Assembly: GCA_022747635.1 (NCBI GenBank)
Contig: JAKTNV010000027.1
Span: forward strand, 5,403,731-5,467,730
Length of the DNA stretch: 64,000 nt
Reading direction: 5' to 3'
DNA from: Hetaerina americana
Taxonomy: Eukaryota; Arthropoda; Insecta; Odonata; Calopterygidae
Made by a program: the position numbers and the translations under genes. Every line of letters starts with the position of its first letter. Position 1 is the stretch's first letter. Below are positions 52,701 through 55,514 of this stretch, in pieces. The notes under the pieces were generated by a model that saw nothing but the letters and a program-made list of their open reading frames with translations, was not told the DNA's origin and made no database searches.

Positions 52701-54688
52701 GTTTAAATTTGAGTATTTGCTTTGAAATATGACAGTGAAAGTAGCATTAATGATCAGAATTTATATATTATTCAATAAAAATCTGATTTGTCATAATAAT
52801 TTTGAAGAATCAAAGAAGTGAGCATTGCATTGCTTGGCTGATGTATTAGGAATTAATGTAAGAAAAAGAAAGACTAGGATTCACTTTCTTTCACTCATTC
52901 AGAAATAATTTTTCATAAGCATGCACTTCGCATTACATTTGTCTGCATTGGCAAAAGTTGGCTGCTTTTTTTACATCACTCCCACATAAAAAGCAAGATT
53001 TGCTAGGGATTTTTTGATGGGGCCTGCTTCTCAGAGTTTTAGGTCCTTGTAATTTGAATATCCATATTCATTGCAAAGCATTTGTAGCTTTTTCCACAAA
53101 ATATGCAACTTTGAGTCTTTTTTGAATTTAACACGATTTTTGGGGGACTTGTTAATAGACTTGTATGTTTGAGAAGCGAATACCTGGTTCTTGAATTTTA
53201 TCTTCGACAGTAAAATGAGTTGTGACGAAAAGTATGATAAGGTAAGACAAATAAAGAAAAATTCATCAGAGTCAACATTTATGCATACCAATAGCCATGA
53301 CATCTGAATTACGAACCTGGAGTGCGTAAGGAGAAGCTCTGCAGCTGACACCATCTCCATGCGAACATTCCAGTTGGAGAAATATAAGAGGCATATTTCA
53401 TCGAGAATTGGGAATATGCTCCTGCTTGCACAAGAGTACCATTCCTTGGTTCTCCTTTTCTCCTTGAGAGTATTCAACATAAGCTTCCTAGAATCACTAT
53501 TACAACTCTGCTTGTTTTTGTCAATGAAAGCTAGCAAATCAGTTTTACTGGCCACCCAATCATCATCATCTGCCTCGTCTGCTTCTGATGTGAAACAACC
53601 TCCCATCACCTGAGATGTTATACGACTCCATGCTCTGATAGCCAACTGAAATCGAAGAAACATGACGAATACTAGTGAAAAGAGTTAGGCCCAAATGTAT
53701 ATATGTGAGGTAGTAAAATTGAATCATGAGTACCATCGTAATTTTGTGATTTTGCTTTTCATCGGCGCAAATAACTTTTTTCAGACCAAGCGTGATTCCT
53801 GGGAAACAGATCATTAATATATGACCAACTTTATCGTTTGCATCTATCTCATTGGGATGGTTTCCACGATGAACTTGACACACATGTAACAAGCAATCTA
53901 AAGCGGCTATCCTGAAATGGACGACGTTTTCATAAACAGTTCAAACGTCTAAGCATGGACTTGTAAGTATAGCTTTGTACAACTAACCTTAGATCAATGA
54001 AGAGTTCCTCCTGTGCCAACTTTAAGCAACAATGTATGCCATGACTAATTAAAGGCATGCTTTTTTCACAGTAAAAATCATCGAGAACTTTGTTCGACGC
54101 ATTGACTATCAACACCGCCACACATTTTAGTACCGACAGTTTAAGTTCCTCGGGGATATTAGGATCTGAAAGAAACAAAATGTATGGTTTATGATGTCTA
54201 TGTACATTTATCGTAAAATACAAAATATATTAGTTGAGACACCCATACCTATATTTAGAAGAGTAGGATCACAGATTAAGCCAAACAACTCCAAAAAAAT
54301 TCTCATAAACTGATCAAGTTCCACCACTTTTGTCTTTTGTATACAAGTTGATAAACAATCCACGATGTGTATTTTGACATTTAATCTGCGTTGAAAGATT
54401 GATTTTAGTCGTATCATGAACAGCTGTACAAAAATACTGACTCCACGATGTTAGGAAAGAGTATAAGTCAAGAAGTACATACCTGACACACTTTTTCTTT
54501 AAGGACAAACAAAGAGGCATTAAAATATATCTTCGGTATACTTGTAACGTCTCTGGCGGTGTGTCGCCAATTAAAGCATTAAGTTTCAACACAGTATCCT
54601 CCGTAGCACTCTTCATCAGCTGCTGGCATAGTGGACTTAGCAAAGAAAAGGCTACACGATCGTAGTCAATCCACTTGTCATCTTCCAT
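7669..54688 (-). CDS. TTI1: TELO2-interacting protein 1 (TTI1), complete, 17 exons, 1096 aa
   Basis: Exons in order: 54483-54688, 54249-54385, 53988-54165, 53734-53911, 53317-53645, 46619-46821, 46372-46548, 41282-41500, 41021-41074, 38806-39338, 35838-36061, 28443-28659, 24986-25155, 19220-19327, 14833-14980, 9139-9267 and 7669-7749. All boundaries use AG/GT and all phases agree, giving 3291 coding bases. Human TTI1 is 1089 residues and the segments align in order along its length. Family knowledge: TTI1 is an all-helical HEAT-repeat scaffold that joins TELO2 and TTI2 (TTT complex) and, with HSP90 and R2TP, matures PIKK kinases (mTOR, ATM, ATR, DNA-PK, SMG1). Seen here: paired amphipathic helices throughout and an acidic, Asp/Glu-rich linker in exon 12 before the C-terminal HEAT block, as in vertebrate TTI1. 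The start is the ATG at 54686-54688 (MEDDKWIDYDRV); the frame is open upstream, but only through non-ATG codons. Exon 9 is the least certain. Confidence 0.92.
8240..8685 (+). mobile_element. CR1/Jockey-type LINE reverse transcriptase fragment
   Basis: Encodes IKPNKSIGADEIPTGIFKDL (the block before RT fingers) and, after a gap, VTSGIPLESVTRPLFFLLYV and ADDAVLYRD-like sequence (motif C, in another frame). Motif A is missing, so an internal deletion is likely. It lies antisense in the last TTI1 intron. Confidence 0.7.
8690..8960 (-). mobile_element. RTE-type LINE C-terminal fragment
   Basis: The minus strand reads VGHVVRQNKFLENIMKDKII, then GKRERGRPRKK-like sequence after one frame slip. This is the typical basic C-terminus of RTE-type LINE proteins. 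Confidence 0.6.
9139..9267 (-). CDS. TTI1: TTI1 exon 16
   Basis: 43 whole codons encode CINVYKLAWALDPNITFLKL and LLQDMKPPSQEFKVYQ. The LDPNITFLKL block matches VDPDSTWFLL of human TTI1. Donor CAG/GTGAGG. Confidence 0.93.
9448..9715 (+). repeat. Dispersed repeat family X, copy 1
   Basis: About 265 bases share long similarity with 37740-38012 and 43436-43690 (shared cores such as ggtggtttcc, cactcaatgg, ccgcc, gaccctacc, gagcaattatcattgc). It directly precedes an RTE RT fragment here and another sits beside RTE relics at 43.7 kb, so it may be an RTE 3' or 5' end. It is open for 89 codons, but the frame is not kept between copies. Confidence 0.7.
9716..10700 (+). mobile_element. RTE-type LINE relic (RT and C-terminus)
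   Basis: Plus-strand frames give INKGVRQ, SPAIFNVNVEEVIKETQELG, MLRFEDDIAAVADTKEDLQ (motif C, with FEDD in place of FADD), IKRRIAQAENAF, GHTLRHNELIRNIIERN and ILRGRPRETYIRQI, then EWRAAVKQSKD at the end. Stops and shifts separate the blocks. It lies antisense in a TTI1 intron. Confidence 0.8.
10701..11463. other. Intron sequence, nothing assignable
   Basis: AT-rich with no open frame resembling a protein and no repeat I can match to another part of the window. Confidence 0.5.
11464..12660 (+). mobile_element. RTE-type LINE C-terminal relic, interrupted
   Basis: 11464-11780 resembles the 10200-10480 part of the neighbouring RTE copy (GACAAAGTGAGGAA core, KWTDKVRNED). 12470-12660 continues with the family's end (MGWDEWRAVANQSLDGNIDD). 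About 690 bases in between have no similarity to that copy and are probably a later insertion of unknown type. Confidence 0.6.
12661..13204. other. Intron sequence, nothing assignable
   Basis: AT-rich, with a short (TTTA)n tract near 12800. No protein or repeat match seen. Confidence 0.45.
13205..13300 (+). mobile_element. SINE-A (tRNA-derived), degenerate copy
   Basis: Contains a B-box-like ccaggttcaagttcc followed by the family's own aatgattttt stretch, but the A-box end is eroded. See the clearer copy at 37330. Confidence 0.5.
13420..14312 (+). mobile_element. LINE 3' end, family L (copy 1)
   Basis: The first part encodes LLPLLDLLSSHKRQKIN, then YLYKLLHYKIYSSEFL, a pattern common at the C-terminus of CR1/Jockey-type LINE proteins. 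The 3' part (13775-14300) is about 85 percent similar by eye to 49816-50220. It ends in AATAAA-rich sequence. Confidence 0.75.
14833..14980 (-). CDS. TTI1: TTI1 exon 15
   Basis: Encodes FSQAYKLQYSLLSGLGDLA and ATTPYLSSLQPQPLQ, aligning with LAFKLQLAVLQGLGPL and CLIYLSVKQPVKLQ. Acceptor is atttacag, donor CAG/GTAGGC. Confidence 0.94.
15145..15375 (+). mobile_element. Penelope-type terminal-repeat foldback, copy 1
   Basis: An inverted repeat: the left arm ggaaatgaaaaaatagaaac plus tgattccactg is mirrored by cagtggaatcacaaagttac plus atatttttcatttcc at the right. The core holds cgaaacccgggtcgtc and catcttcag, the pattern found in terminal repeats of Penelope-like elements. A second copy, in the other orientation and with the same flank (tggaatcgattcatat), lies at 36785-37005. 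Confidence 0.65.
15528..16447 (+). mobile_element. Mariner family A, copy 1 (defective)
   Basis: Flanked by TA on both sides (15526-15527, 16448-16449). The termini are inverted (catggtttggataaaaagta against caagatatgtttaaaaggta). The N-terminal part encodes GTETLGMILKVFKDESM and a following KWQKLVKDG. The C-terminal part resembles PYSPDLAPADFFLFP with shifts. The catalytic centre is deleted. Confidence 0.85.
16578..17851 (-). mobile_element. Mariner family B, nearly full-length but dead
   Basis: Inverted termini (gagggttgttatttatat at the high end, gagggtttgctatttatat at the low end). The minus strand encodes RGLSRQEFIDRLTSTFGNDA, ENIDAVQELVKEEDRHVTYR, WIPHNLTKAQKDARVNW and, after shifts, NSEWYTSLCLPDVLGEMW and YSPDLSPNGFFLFP. 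In the triad, the second Asp (HDN in the family) is Glu (HEN) and the third (ND-FF) is Gly. In-frame stops and shifts are present. WVPH-L-type linker retained as WIPHNLT. Confidence 0.9.
17852..19219. other. Intron sequence, nothing assignable
   Basis: AT-rich sequence with short open frames only. No repeat shared with other parts of the window was seen. Confidence 0.45.
19220..19327 (-). CDS. TTI1: TTI1 exon 14
   Basis: A 108-base exon encodes SFITERTLRKVLPELSKFL and KKDSASVYR. It aligns with FLRSRFCKDVLPKLAGSL and SARAGPVYSHT of human TTI1. Acceptor is tatttccag, donor AG/GTAATT. Confidence 0.92.
   Translation of the reverse strand, partial: ELYNREDFKESPSRTEQISNETVENELQERLSICI
19438..20140 (+). 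mobile_element. pogo/Tigger-like DNA transposon relic, 5' part
   Basis: Starts with cagtggaacctcccttaatg, a pogo/Tigger-type terminus. The plus-strand frame reads PEMKCKIIEK and EQGINSTDLTQIYSQSI (helix-turn-helix of a CENP-B-type transposase), then TSKKVTKYLQNGYIF with stops. The leader before the coding part (aaacttgtg, ttttttgtgcata) resembles the minus-strand copy near 42.6 kb. Confidence 0.7.
20370..20880 (-). mobile_element. Penelope-like element, 3' end with terminal repeat
   Basis: The minus strand encodes EKSAIAEHSIGMDHSIDFNG, DHIIKESIEIKMAGRNFNRD and SGYSLSHTWKPVL, the typical C-terminus after the GIY-YIG domain of Penelope-like elements. Downstream comes a repeat-type stretch with ccctgaggacgatg and catcgaaacgtaggcc. 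The GIY-YIG core itself is not present. Confidence 0.85.
20890..21050 (+). mobile_element. Mariner C-terminal fragment
   Basis: Encodes ALQQAMRREHSSIPGAAFQN and AYEAWKIHWQQCADALGCYF, then YFKYF and a stop. This is the C-terminal tail of a mariner transposase, closely related to the tail at 31.3 kb. Confidence 0.75.
21245..21920 (-). mobile_element. Mariner relic (C-terminal half)
   Basis: The minus strand encodes FPKIKYTMKGLRFNMIEVI after a degraded SPDLAPCDFF-like block. The low end carries a tgatcaaaaagttccagc terminus, similar to that of the mariner at 22390. Stops abound. Confidence 0.65.
22390..23700 (+). mobile_element. Mariner family D element, nearly intact, 1311 bp
   Basis: TA dinucleotides flank both ends (22388-22389, 23701-23702). 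The inverted termini agree over about 26 bases with three mismatches (ctaccttgatcaaaaagtt at the left; ctaccttgatcaaaaattt read from the right). One uninterrupted transposase frame lies inside. Inserted in an RTE LINE, antisense in TTI1 intron 13. Confidence 0.95.
22595..23647 (+). CDS. Mariner transposase, 350 aa, with a linker deletion
   Basis: An uninterrupted frame from ATG (MDLNLQQRTC) to TAA. Residues 1-110 form the paired helix-turn-helix DNA-binding domain (FGNDSLKKTVVYQWHERFR, ERSGRPSTS). The catalytic triad is present: D151 in TGDETW, D246 in HHDNAPSH and D281 in APCDFF, spacing D34D, as in mariners. The usual YSPDL is NSPDL. The inter-domain linker that family members carry as a WVPHEL-like motif is missing: the text runs RRVAAKLVQKRDRVDVAKD, about seven residues short. 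Mariner transposases cut and paste at TA sites. The frame is open 69 bases further upstream, but only from the ATG at 22595 does the protein match the family start. Confidence 0.92.
   Translation: MDLNLQQRTCIKFCVKNGFSGARTLEMLEKCFGNDSLKKTVVYQWHERFRSGRESIEDDERSGRPSTSKVGEKIDKVKEMLVNNRKLTIREIAEDLNIAYGSAQDIVVNDLGFRRVAAKLVQKRDRVDVAKDMICEAESDPTFIKRIITGDETWVYEYDTQSRHQASEWRSPNEPRPKKPRRFQSKKKAMLTVFMDYNGVVHHEFLPEGQTVNKEYYLGVMRRLREAIRRKRPEMWAENSWILHHDNAPSHSAIIIRNFLTKNATNTIQQPPNSPDLAPCDFFLFNRVKKPLRGTRFSSREEVMEKSQEALMDIPKTEYKKCFEDWIKRWHKCVAVDGDYLEGDNIDLDE
24001..24985. other. Intron sequence, nothing assignable
   Basis: AT-rich. Short open frames (for example the minus strand at 24508-24837) show no recognised domain. 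Confidence 0.45.
24986..25155 (-). CDS. TTI1: TTI1 exon 13
   Basis: Encodes ALDIIAEGIQIAEGYDDELL and PLVHKIWSPLM, matching VLDLCVVVLQ and LLPLAHQAWPSLV of human TTI1. Acceptor is catttcag, donor is AA/GTATGT. Confidence 0.94.
25890..26060 (-). mobile_element. SINE-A, 3' part
   Basis: Holds the family's non-tRNA part in reverse (caagaaactgcaggagata, gcaacaatttcagagtgtaa). The tRNA-like head is absent or eroded. Confidence 0.65.
26120..26430 (+). mobile_element. Penelope-like element, GIY-YIG fragment and tail
   Basis: Encodes VYHLQFTDCETSYVGQTGRS followed by LRC and a stop; this is the GIY-YIG endonuclease core with the first Tyr and YVG intact. The tail has ccagatgatgcc, aactagtcgacagt and tggaaacgcaaagttat, the terminal-repeat pattern seen in the foldbacks at 15.2 and 36.9 kb. 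Confidence 0.8.
26985..27937 (+). mobile_element. Mariner family A, copy 2 (defective)
   Basis: Related along its length to 15528-16447. The 3' end (ctttttatactagccttg) is followed by TA; the 5' TA is eroded. It keeps GTETLGMIRQVFKDESI-like sequence, RTDDNVQRV-like sequence and a C-terminal part, with shifts and the catalytic centre missing. Confidence 0.85.
27938..28442. other. Intron sequence next to TTI1 exon 12
   Basis: Nothing assignable. A small open segment near 28199-28236 has splice-like edges, but it would break the phase agreement between exons 12 and 13. Confidence 0.5.
28443..28659 (-). CDS. TTI1: TTI1 exon 12 (acidic linker)
   Basis: Encodes an acidic linker (CDSESEDECGDAEDSV, EIDTDSDKTKEKPPK) followed by the helix VLQQILAFISSKDKEKKLM. 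Human TTI1 has a comparable acidic patch just before its C-terminal HEAT repeats. The donor used is ATG/GTCAGT; a nearby GTTAAT is an alternative that would break the frame. Confidence 0.9.
28831..28975 (-). mobile_element. LINE 3' terminus (CR1/Jockey-like), short
   Basis: An (AAT)n tract on the plus strand opens aagtttattggttcctataa, i.e. a minus-strand LINE tail with an ATT microsatellite. It resembles the tails at 32.4, 40.1 and 47.8 kb. Confidence 0.5.
29285..30310 (+). mobile_element. RTE-type LINE RT relic
   Basis: 29300-29540 matches the RT palm (MGQGIRQGCPQPPVLF, EEMVRAAWEGLE, then an FADDQ-like region) with shifts. 30040-30300 continues after a gap with MRFLRKRGRPR and NRFTYLKSVLVEGGKSDGDI. 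About 470 bases of a different LINE (29560-30030) lie between, apparently inserted. Confidence 0.7.
29560..30030 (+). mobile_element. CR1/Jockey-type LINE RT fragment inside an RTE relic
   Basis: Encodes VTSGVPKGSVTGPLPFLIYI, NDLSSHVNSNLRIFADDTVV (motif C FADD intact) and, after one shift, NTDKCAVLKFWHKRSNEQD and VKYLGV. Only the palm and thumb are kept. Confidence 0.8.
30760..31400 (+). mobile_element. Mariner relic with an inserted SINE piece
   Basis: Encodes RCAKVVPRELPDKQKETCTQ and ICQELLNHVSEDPNFLDN, then jumps directly to VPPYFFLFPSLKSVLKGHHH, so the catalytic centre is deleted. The tail (QWRYFEDF-like) continues near 31300, after an inverted SINE-A piece at 31170-31280. Confidence 0.75.
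31170..31280. repeat. Inverted pair of SINE-A 3' pieces
   Basis: gcaacaatttcagagtgcaa is followed about 30 bases later by its reverse complement, ttacactctgaaattgttgc. Both are the SINE-A 3' domain in opposite orientations, forming a hairpin inside the mariner relic. Confidence 0.7.
31740..31970 (-). mobile_element. SINE-A, full-length copy
   Basis: The minus strand has ctcagtagcttaactggcta (A-box side), gggttcgaatccc (a perfect B box), then aatgatttttac, ttgttgcattg and cttggaatcagg. tRNA-derived head plus family-specific 3' part. Confidence 0.85.
31985..32445 (+). mobile_element. CR1/Jockey-type LINE 3' end
   Basis: Encodes GTRTRNHLCVV, CIQIFNRLPISLKNEKSLSI and FKNKLFMYLNEKFFYSVNDY, the standard C-terminus of this LINE group, then a 3' UTR and an (ATT)n tail at 32421-32439. 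Confidence 0.85.
32620..32800 (+). mobile_element. SINE-A, copy
   Basis: ctcggtagcttaactggcta, then cagattcaaatccc (B box with mismatches), then aaggcgaatgatttt, ctctgatattactgcattg. Head and 3' part are both present. Confidence 0.75.
32985..34445 (+). mobile_element. RTE-type LINE relic, endonuclease to C-terminus
   Basis: Starts with a GTCNVR-like block, then a DCTR*DRKTEWITGVIIIK-like endonuclease region similar to 22.06 kb. RT blocks near 33.7 kb (HYHPPSSF, SVRFVDDHAV-like) and the C-terminal block (IWMWRMKWT) near 34.2 kb are all broken. A 35-bp tandem duplication lies at 33106-33175. Confidence 0.75.
33106..33175 (+). repeat. 35-bp tandem duplication, two copies
   Basis: tagatattttagtaaaagat with atcatagaggaaata occurs twice in direct tandem, and a third start follows. 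It lies inside the endonuclease part of the RTE relic. Confidence 0.9.
34490..35490 (+). mobile_element. Penelope-like element RT fragment, copy 1
   Basis: Encodes RYIGDIFLLWPHRHKTLSSF (the YIDD-like motif is YIGD), VTFLDNNILLQIK and YLHFKSCHPSNTKLPFPTLS, in the order of Penelope RTs. The 3' side has cccccgagaacagcattctg and gccatcgaaacatc, a terminal-repeat pattern. Related to 56930-58850. Confidence 0.85.
35500..35837. other. Intron sequence 3' of TTI1 exon 11, nothing assignable
   Basis: AT-rich; no protein or repeat match seen. Confidence 0.45.
35838..36061 (-). CDS. TTI1: TTI1 exon 11
   Basis: Follows ctcttttcag and encodes NDPRSLNCLKCLLVFTKF, then a Ser/Arg-rich, probably disordered stretch ending KLLDYKR, with donor AG/GTAAAT. 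It corresponds to the region after LDQFYDK in human TTI1. Confidence 0.88.
36062..36784. other. Intron sequence 5' of TTI1 exon 11, nothing assignable
   Basis: AT-rich; no protein or repeat match seen. Confidence 0.45.
36785..37005 (-). mobile_element. Penelope-type terminal-repeat foldback, copy 2
   Basis: gtggtaactttgtgattcca and cactgccaatttatt are mirrored by aataaattggcagtg and gaatcactaagttac. The centre carries two opposed blocks (ggtttcgacgttcaacgtca, then gatgaacgtcaaaaccc), so the unit looks like two terminal repeats head to head. The flank atatgaatcgattcca is shared with copy 1 in reverse. Confidence 0.7.
37310..37540 (+). mobile_element. SINE-A, full-length reference copy
   Basis: Head: ttggtagcttaattggctaa (A-box side), ctgggttcgaatcc (B box). 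3' part: aatgatttttacaccctgaa, attgttgccttgtaatgc, then ctccagcagtttcttggaat. The head is tRNA-like, but the rest is not a tRNA. Confidence 0.85.
37740..38012 (+). repeat. Dispersed repeat family X, copy 2
   Basis: Similar along its length to 9448-9715, with a 20-base insertion in common with copy 3 (tttgcagctg followed by actgagga). Confidence 0.7.
38013..38805. other. Intron sequence, nothing assignable
   Basis: AT-rich. An open stretch on the minus strand at 38115-38342 has no domain I recognise. Confidence 0.45.
38806..39338 (-). CDS. TTI1: TTI1 exon 10 (largest exon)
   Basis: 533 bases encode IIKRIIESYLDPEMW, VEACLLVEGLGMLARI, FRVCLYPILERIG and IPDIIHSNSDYVIRHVIL. The last is the most conserved TTI1 segment (LINQNSDYLVNGISL in human). 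Acceptor is ctccttgcag and donor is AGT/GTAAGT. The GC content is visibly higher than in the flanking introns. Confidence 0.95.
39390..39665 (-). mobile_element. LINE C-terminal scrap (weak)
   Basis: Minus-strand frames give LFNQLPKS- and FFVVSKK-like pieces with shifts, similar to the C-terminal YN-LP block of CR1/Jockey LINEs. It ends just 50 bases from the TTI1 exon 10 acceptor. Confidence 0.45.
39960..40440 (-). mobile_element. CR1/Jockey-type LINE 3' end
   Basis: The minus strand encodes LHLFRHSSAMHNKSPFHVVI and KIFNSLLPGIKSAPSSG, then HFLIDKCYNRVEELLESLEH, the common LINE C-terminus, then a UTR with aataatatttattgg in reverse. Confidence 0.8.
40441..41020. other. Intron sequence, nothing assignable
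   Basis: An open minus-strand segment at 40781-40984 has an acceptor-like tttttttcccag and encodes RYVWKRVFAPYSLSPDKDLE. It does not resemble any TTI1 segment and has no supported donor, so it is not called an exon. Confidence 0.5.
41021..41074 (-). CDS. TTI1: TTI1 candidate small exon 9 (54 bp)
   Basis: A 54-base open segment lies between cattttttag and a strong G/GTAAGG donor. It encodes EILMKKNLVEQLYTFLFE and keeps the phase. Exons 8 and 10 would also join in frame without it, so it may be alternatively spliced or false. In its favour are the good donor and the acidic, helical content expected just before the IIESYLDPEMW segment. Confidence 0.6.
41282..41500 (-). CDS. TTI1: TTI1 exon 8
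   Basis: The exon encodes PPWKCFRNFKEKSIFGKF through LVINEIFSS, aligning with QPWNRIQRRYF and AAMILNELV of human TTI1. The acceptor is tcttctag and the donor is TG/GTAAGT. Phase is 1 on both sides. Confidence 0.92.
41800..42850 (-). mobile_element. pogo/Tigger-like transposon relic
   Basis: Minus strand, high to low: a terminus with cctcacttagcaagcacctc; a leader with aaacttgtgttctgac; TLEMKSKIIEKLE (helix-turn-helix); then GLFWK and MPNKPIQ (the DE-GLFWK-MP block of Tigger DDE transposases) and KLNPSLFTIQTLHEPSMECY. Stops break every block. The middle of the protein is deleted. Confidence 0.75.
42851..43096. other. Intron sequence, nothing assignable
   Basis: GC is higher than in the surroundings, with no match found. 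Confidence 0.4.
43097..43437 (+). mobile_element. SINE-B (tRNA-derived head plus conserved body), copy 1
   Basis: The head has gggatggtgcagtggctcat (A-box side) and caggttcaaatccc (B box). The body has gcatcccgatccctacttga, ggtgctttgtggagagcact, tgggacgtt and gccgacgccgggtttctctc. It ends in a (CTA)n tail, taaactactactacc. See the copy at 51255. Confidence 0.85.
43436..43690 (+). repeat. Dispersed repeat family X, copy 3
   Basis: ttgaggtggtttccacaatg to gtcaaggttgttgtctgtga, collinear with copies 1 and 2. It is followed directly by RTE-type relics, as copy 1 is. Confidence 0.7.
43690..45010 (+). mobile_element. RTE-type LINE relics
   Basis: 43690-43900 resembles the stretch after the RT palm (WEGLE-KWAG, YGMRANHKKAE). 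44690-44900 encodes SEIKTAVSKIKNS, VADEVTVDV and then IGLICPLIMKGDE in shifted frames (the KNGKA-PDEI block of RTE RTs). The order is scrambled and frames are broken, so several insertions or rearrangements are likely. Confidence 0.6.
45290..45650 (+). mobile_element. CR1/Jockey-type LINE C-terminus
   Basis: Encodes TRGRHNIHYDHIRTEALKLG, PKEMGIGLYNKLPKSIDDTK and RTTAFKHKSKIIL, then a UTR with an ending like the other 3' ends in the window. Confidence 0.75.
45730..46093 (+). mobile_element. hAT-type MITE, 364 bp, with 8-bp TSD
   Basis: The element runs from caggggcgtattta to taatacgcccctg; the termini are inverted over 12-13 bases. A perfect 8-bp direct repeat, cacctggt, flanks it (45722-45729 and 46094-46101). 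CAGGGGCG-type ends plus an 8-bp target duplication are hAT hallmarks. The inside is open on the minus strand for 85 codons, but shows no transposase motif, so it is non-autonomous. Confidence 0.9.
46372..46821 (-). CDS. TTI1: TTI1 exons 6 and 7
   Basis: Exon 6 (46619-46821) encodes NMKECVPSLVGVLLILSEDE and following helices. A 70-base intron separates it from exon 7 (46372-46548), which encodes SLNMMCGYLRLLGRHSHK, the counterpart of LLLGYLKLLGPK in human TTI1. Exon 6 ends in phase 1; exon 7 starts with two bases and ends in phase 1, so both join their neighbours in frame. Confidence 0.92.
46955..47125. mobile_element. Inverted pair of SINE-A heads
   Basis: 46971-47040 is a minus-strand head (gggatttgaacacacacc) and 47050-47125 a plus-strand head (tgcctcagttgcttacctgg, gtttgaatcccagtcaaggc). 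They are back to back within 150 bases. Confidence 0.7.
47208..47675 (+). mobile_element. Mariner family A, copy 3, 468-bp deletion derivative
   Basis: TA flanks both ends (47206-47207, 47676-47677). The termini caaggtttgtataaaaagta and catgattagtataaaaagta are inverted. Inside, only C-terminal sequence remains (PNPLKVPDLAPADYYFIFPK, KSSLPQRTPPLS). It is about half the length of copies 1 and 2. Confidence 0.88.
47820..48400 (-). mobile_element. CR1/Jockey-type LINE 3' end
   Basis: The minus strand reads QKHAIRIMLDISS, FEMLIIPCAFMYYLILFIKQ, HNHLIRRHNDTHLN and GIRLFSQLPGSLKDIKDCSK, with one or two shifts. Its UTR ends at an (AAT)n tract at 47824-47836. Confidence 0.8.
48869..49300 (+). mobile_element. 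Mariner C-terminal relic (weak)
   Basis: A shifted frame reads VKEHLCGRHFH and the preceding PNPPPHSPHTPCPA is close to HPPYSPDLAPCD. The whole stretch is eroded. Confidence 0.45.
49690..50234 (+). mobile_element. LINE 3' end, family L (copy 2)
   Basis: Collinear with 13775-14300 (shared tatcccaccaggatccctta, catctggactgtaacaaata, ttaatattgatat). It ends directly in the minisatellite at 50235. Confidence 0.75.
50235..50738 (+). repeat. Perfect 9-bp minisatellite (TAAATAAAA), 56 copies
   Basis: 504 bases of perfect taaataaaa units with no interruption, followed by two imperfect units. It sits at the 3' end of LINE family L, so it looks like an expanded LINE tail. The regular unit makes long Phe-Ile-Leu and Phe-Tyr-Leu frames on the minus strand that are not genes. 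Confidence 0.97.
51255..51560 (+). mobile_element. SINE-B, copy 2 (best preserved)
   Basis: Head: atggtgaggtggctatccta, cccgggttcaaatcccgg (B box perfect). Body: ggcatcccgatcccaacttg, gtccgtcggatgggacgtta, ttggtgcctttcgtaaagag, taccgacgccgggtttctct. Tail: ctaaatactactacc. Confidence 0.9.
51561..53316. other. Intron 5 sequence 3' of TTI1 exon 5, nothing assignable
   Basis: AT-rich. A 114-codon open stretch at 51855-52199 on the plus strand (51855 start) has no recognised motif. The frame of exon 5 runs on past its donor to about 53031 on the minus strand; the extension (INVDSDEFFFICLTLSYF) does not look like TTI1. Confidence 0.45.
53317..54688 (-). CDS. TTI1: TTI1 exons 1-5 (N-terminal HEAT block)
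   Basis: Five exons are separated by introns of 97, 83, 76 and 88 bases, with donors such as AG/GTATGT and acceptors such as tttcttt(t)cag. Exon 1 carries the AFSLLSPLCQQLM-type helix and YRRYILMPL, matching the N-terminus of TTI1 (PVCVQL / QYILFPL in human). Exons 2-4 carry EELKLSVLKCVAVLI and IAALDCLLHV. Exon 5 carries LAIRAWSRI, KEWYSCASRS and NWNVRMEMVSAAELLL. This compact start contrasts with the huge later introns. Confidence 0.93.
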
Positions 54689-55300
54689 GCTGACAGTGTC
54701 AATATTAGTCACTGCACAGTCTTGTAATTTAATCACACTTAACTAATAAAATCATCGAAAACAAAACGCAAAACACACAAATTTCCCACACAAACTTTCT
54801 CATTCTGAGAAGCGGGTGGCGCAGATAGTCAGTTGAGCCTGAGGCGTGTGTTTTTGCGATACTGGTTTATTAGAACCAGTATCTTCCACTCTTGGCCATG
54901 GTTTGGATTTAAAAAAGCTAAGGATACGCAATTACGTATATTTTTTAATTTAAACGCAAGATAAATATCCCGAGAGAACGAACTACCTTCATTTGTTGTT
55001 GCGATATATGATTGTGGTGTTGACGAGGCGCTTTTTTTGAAGAAATAATGGGATGTCATATTAAAAGTTTTTCGTAGATGGCAGAAGCGCATAAAAATAG
55101 CTGGGCCTTTATTCTTTAAAATAAGAAAATTAATAGATTATTATTTACTCTCCAGAGGAAGATAGCCCAGACTTTCGGAATTACAAGAAATATGGCGGTT
55201 TTTTTTGTTTAGTCTTTTCTGTACACTGTGTTTGGGAATCGGCGCTCTTTCGCGCCTGCACCTCAGTGTGTCCGGATGTGTGGCTGTGAATATAAGCCTT
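54689..55300 (-). promoter_or_regulatory. Presumed TTI1 5' UTR and promoter side
   Basis: The sequence upstream of the TTI1 ATG. The reading frame is open for 16 codons upstream, but without another ATG. No TATA box or Inr can be called with confidence. Confidence 0.35.
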
Positions 55301-55309
55301 TGAAGTGAG

Positions 55310-55514
55310 TGGCCGATGCACTATCAACTGGACCTGGTCCTCCTTTTCCACTCAAGTCTTCTATCGCCCGCGGAGAGCGTGCAGGGGTGATAAGGGTCTT
55401 GAAGGGCAATTTTTTCTCATCCCAGTATTTCTTCACATAAGGGGTATAAATTTCATTCAACCACATAATGAATAACTGCCTAGTTATCTTGGTTTTAGAA
55501 TATGTCTTCCGCAT
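55310..55514 (-). mobile_element. Tigger/jerky-type transposase fragment
   Basis: The minus strand reads TRQLFIMWLNEIYTPYVKKY and WDEKKLPFKTLITPARSPRA. This resembles the WF--F-P-V-KY---LPFK-LLL-DNAPGHP block around the second catalytic Asp of Tigger/jerky DDE transposases. The Asp block is altered (ITPARSPRA for the DNAPGHP stretch). Only this piece is left. Confidence 0.65.

Noticed and set aside
54829..55092. 87-codon minus-strand frame upstream of TTI1
   Set aside because: It starts at an unsupported codon and shows no conserved pattern; probably 5' flank.
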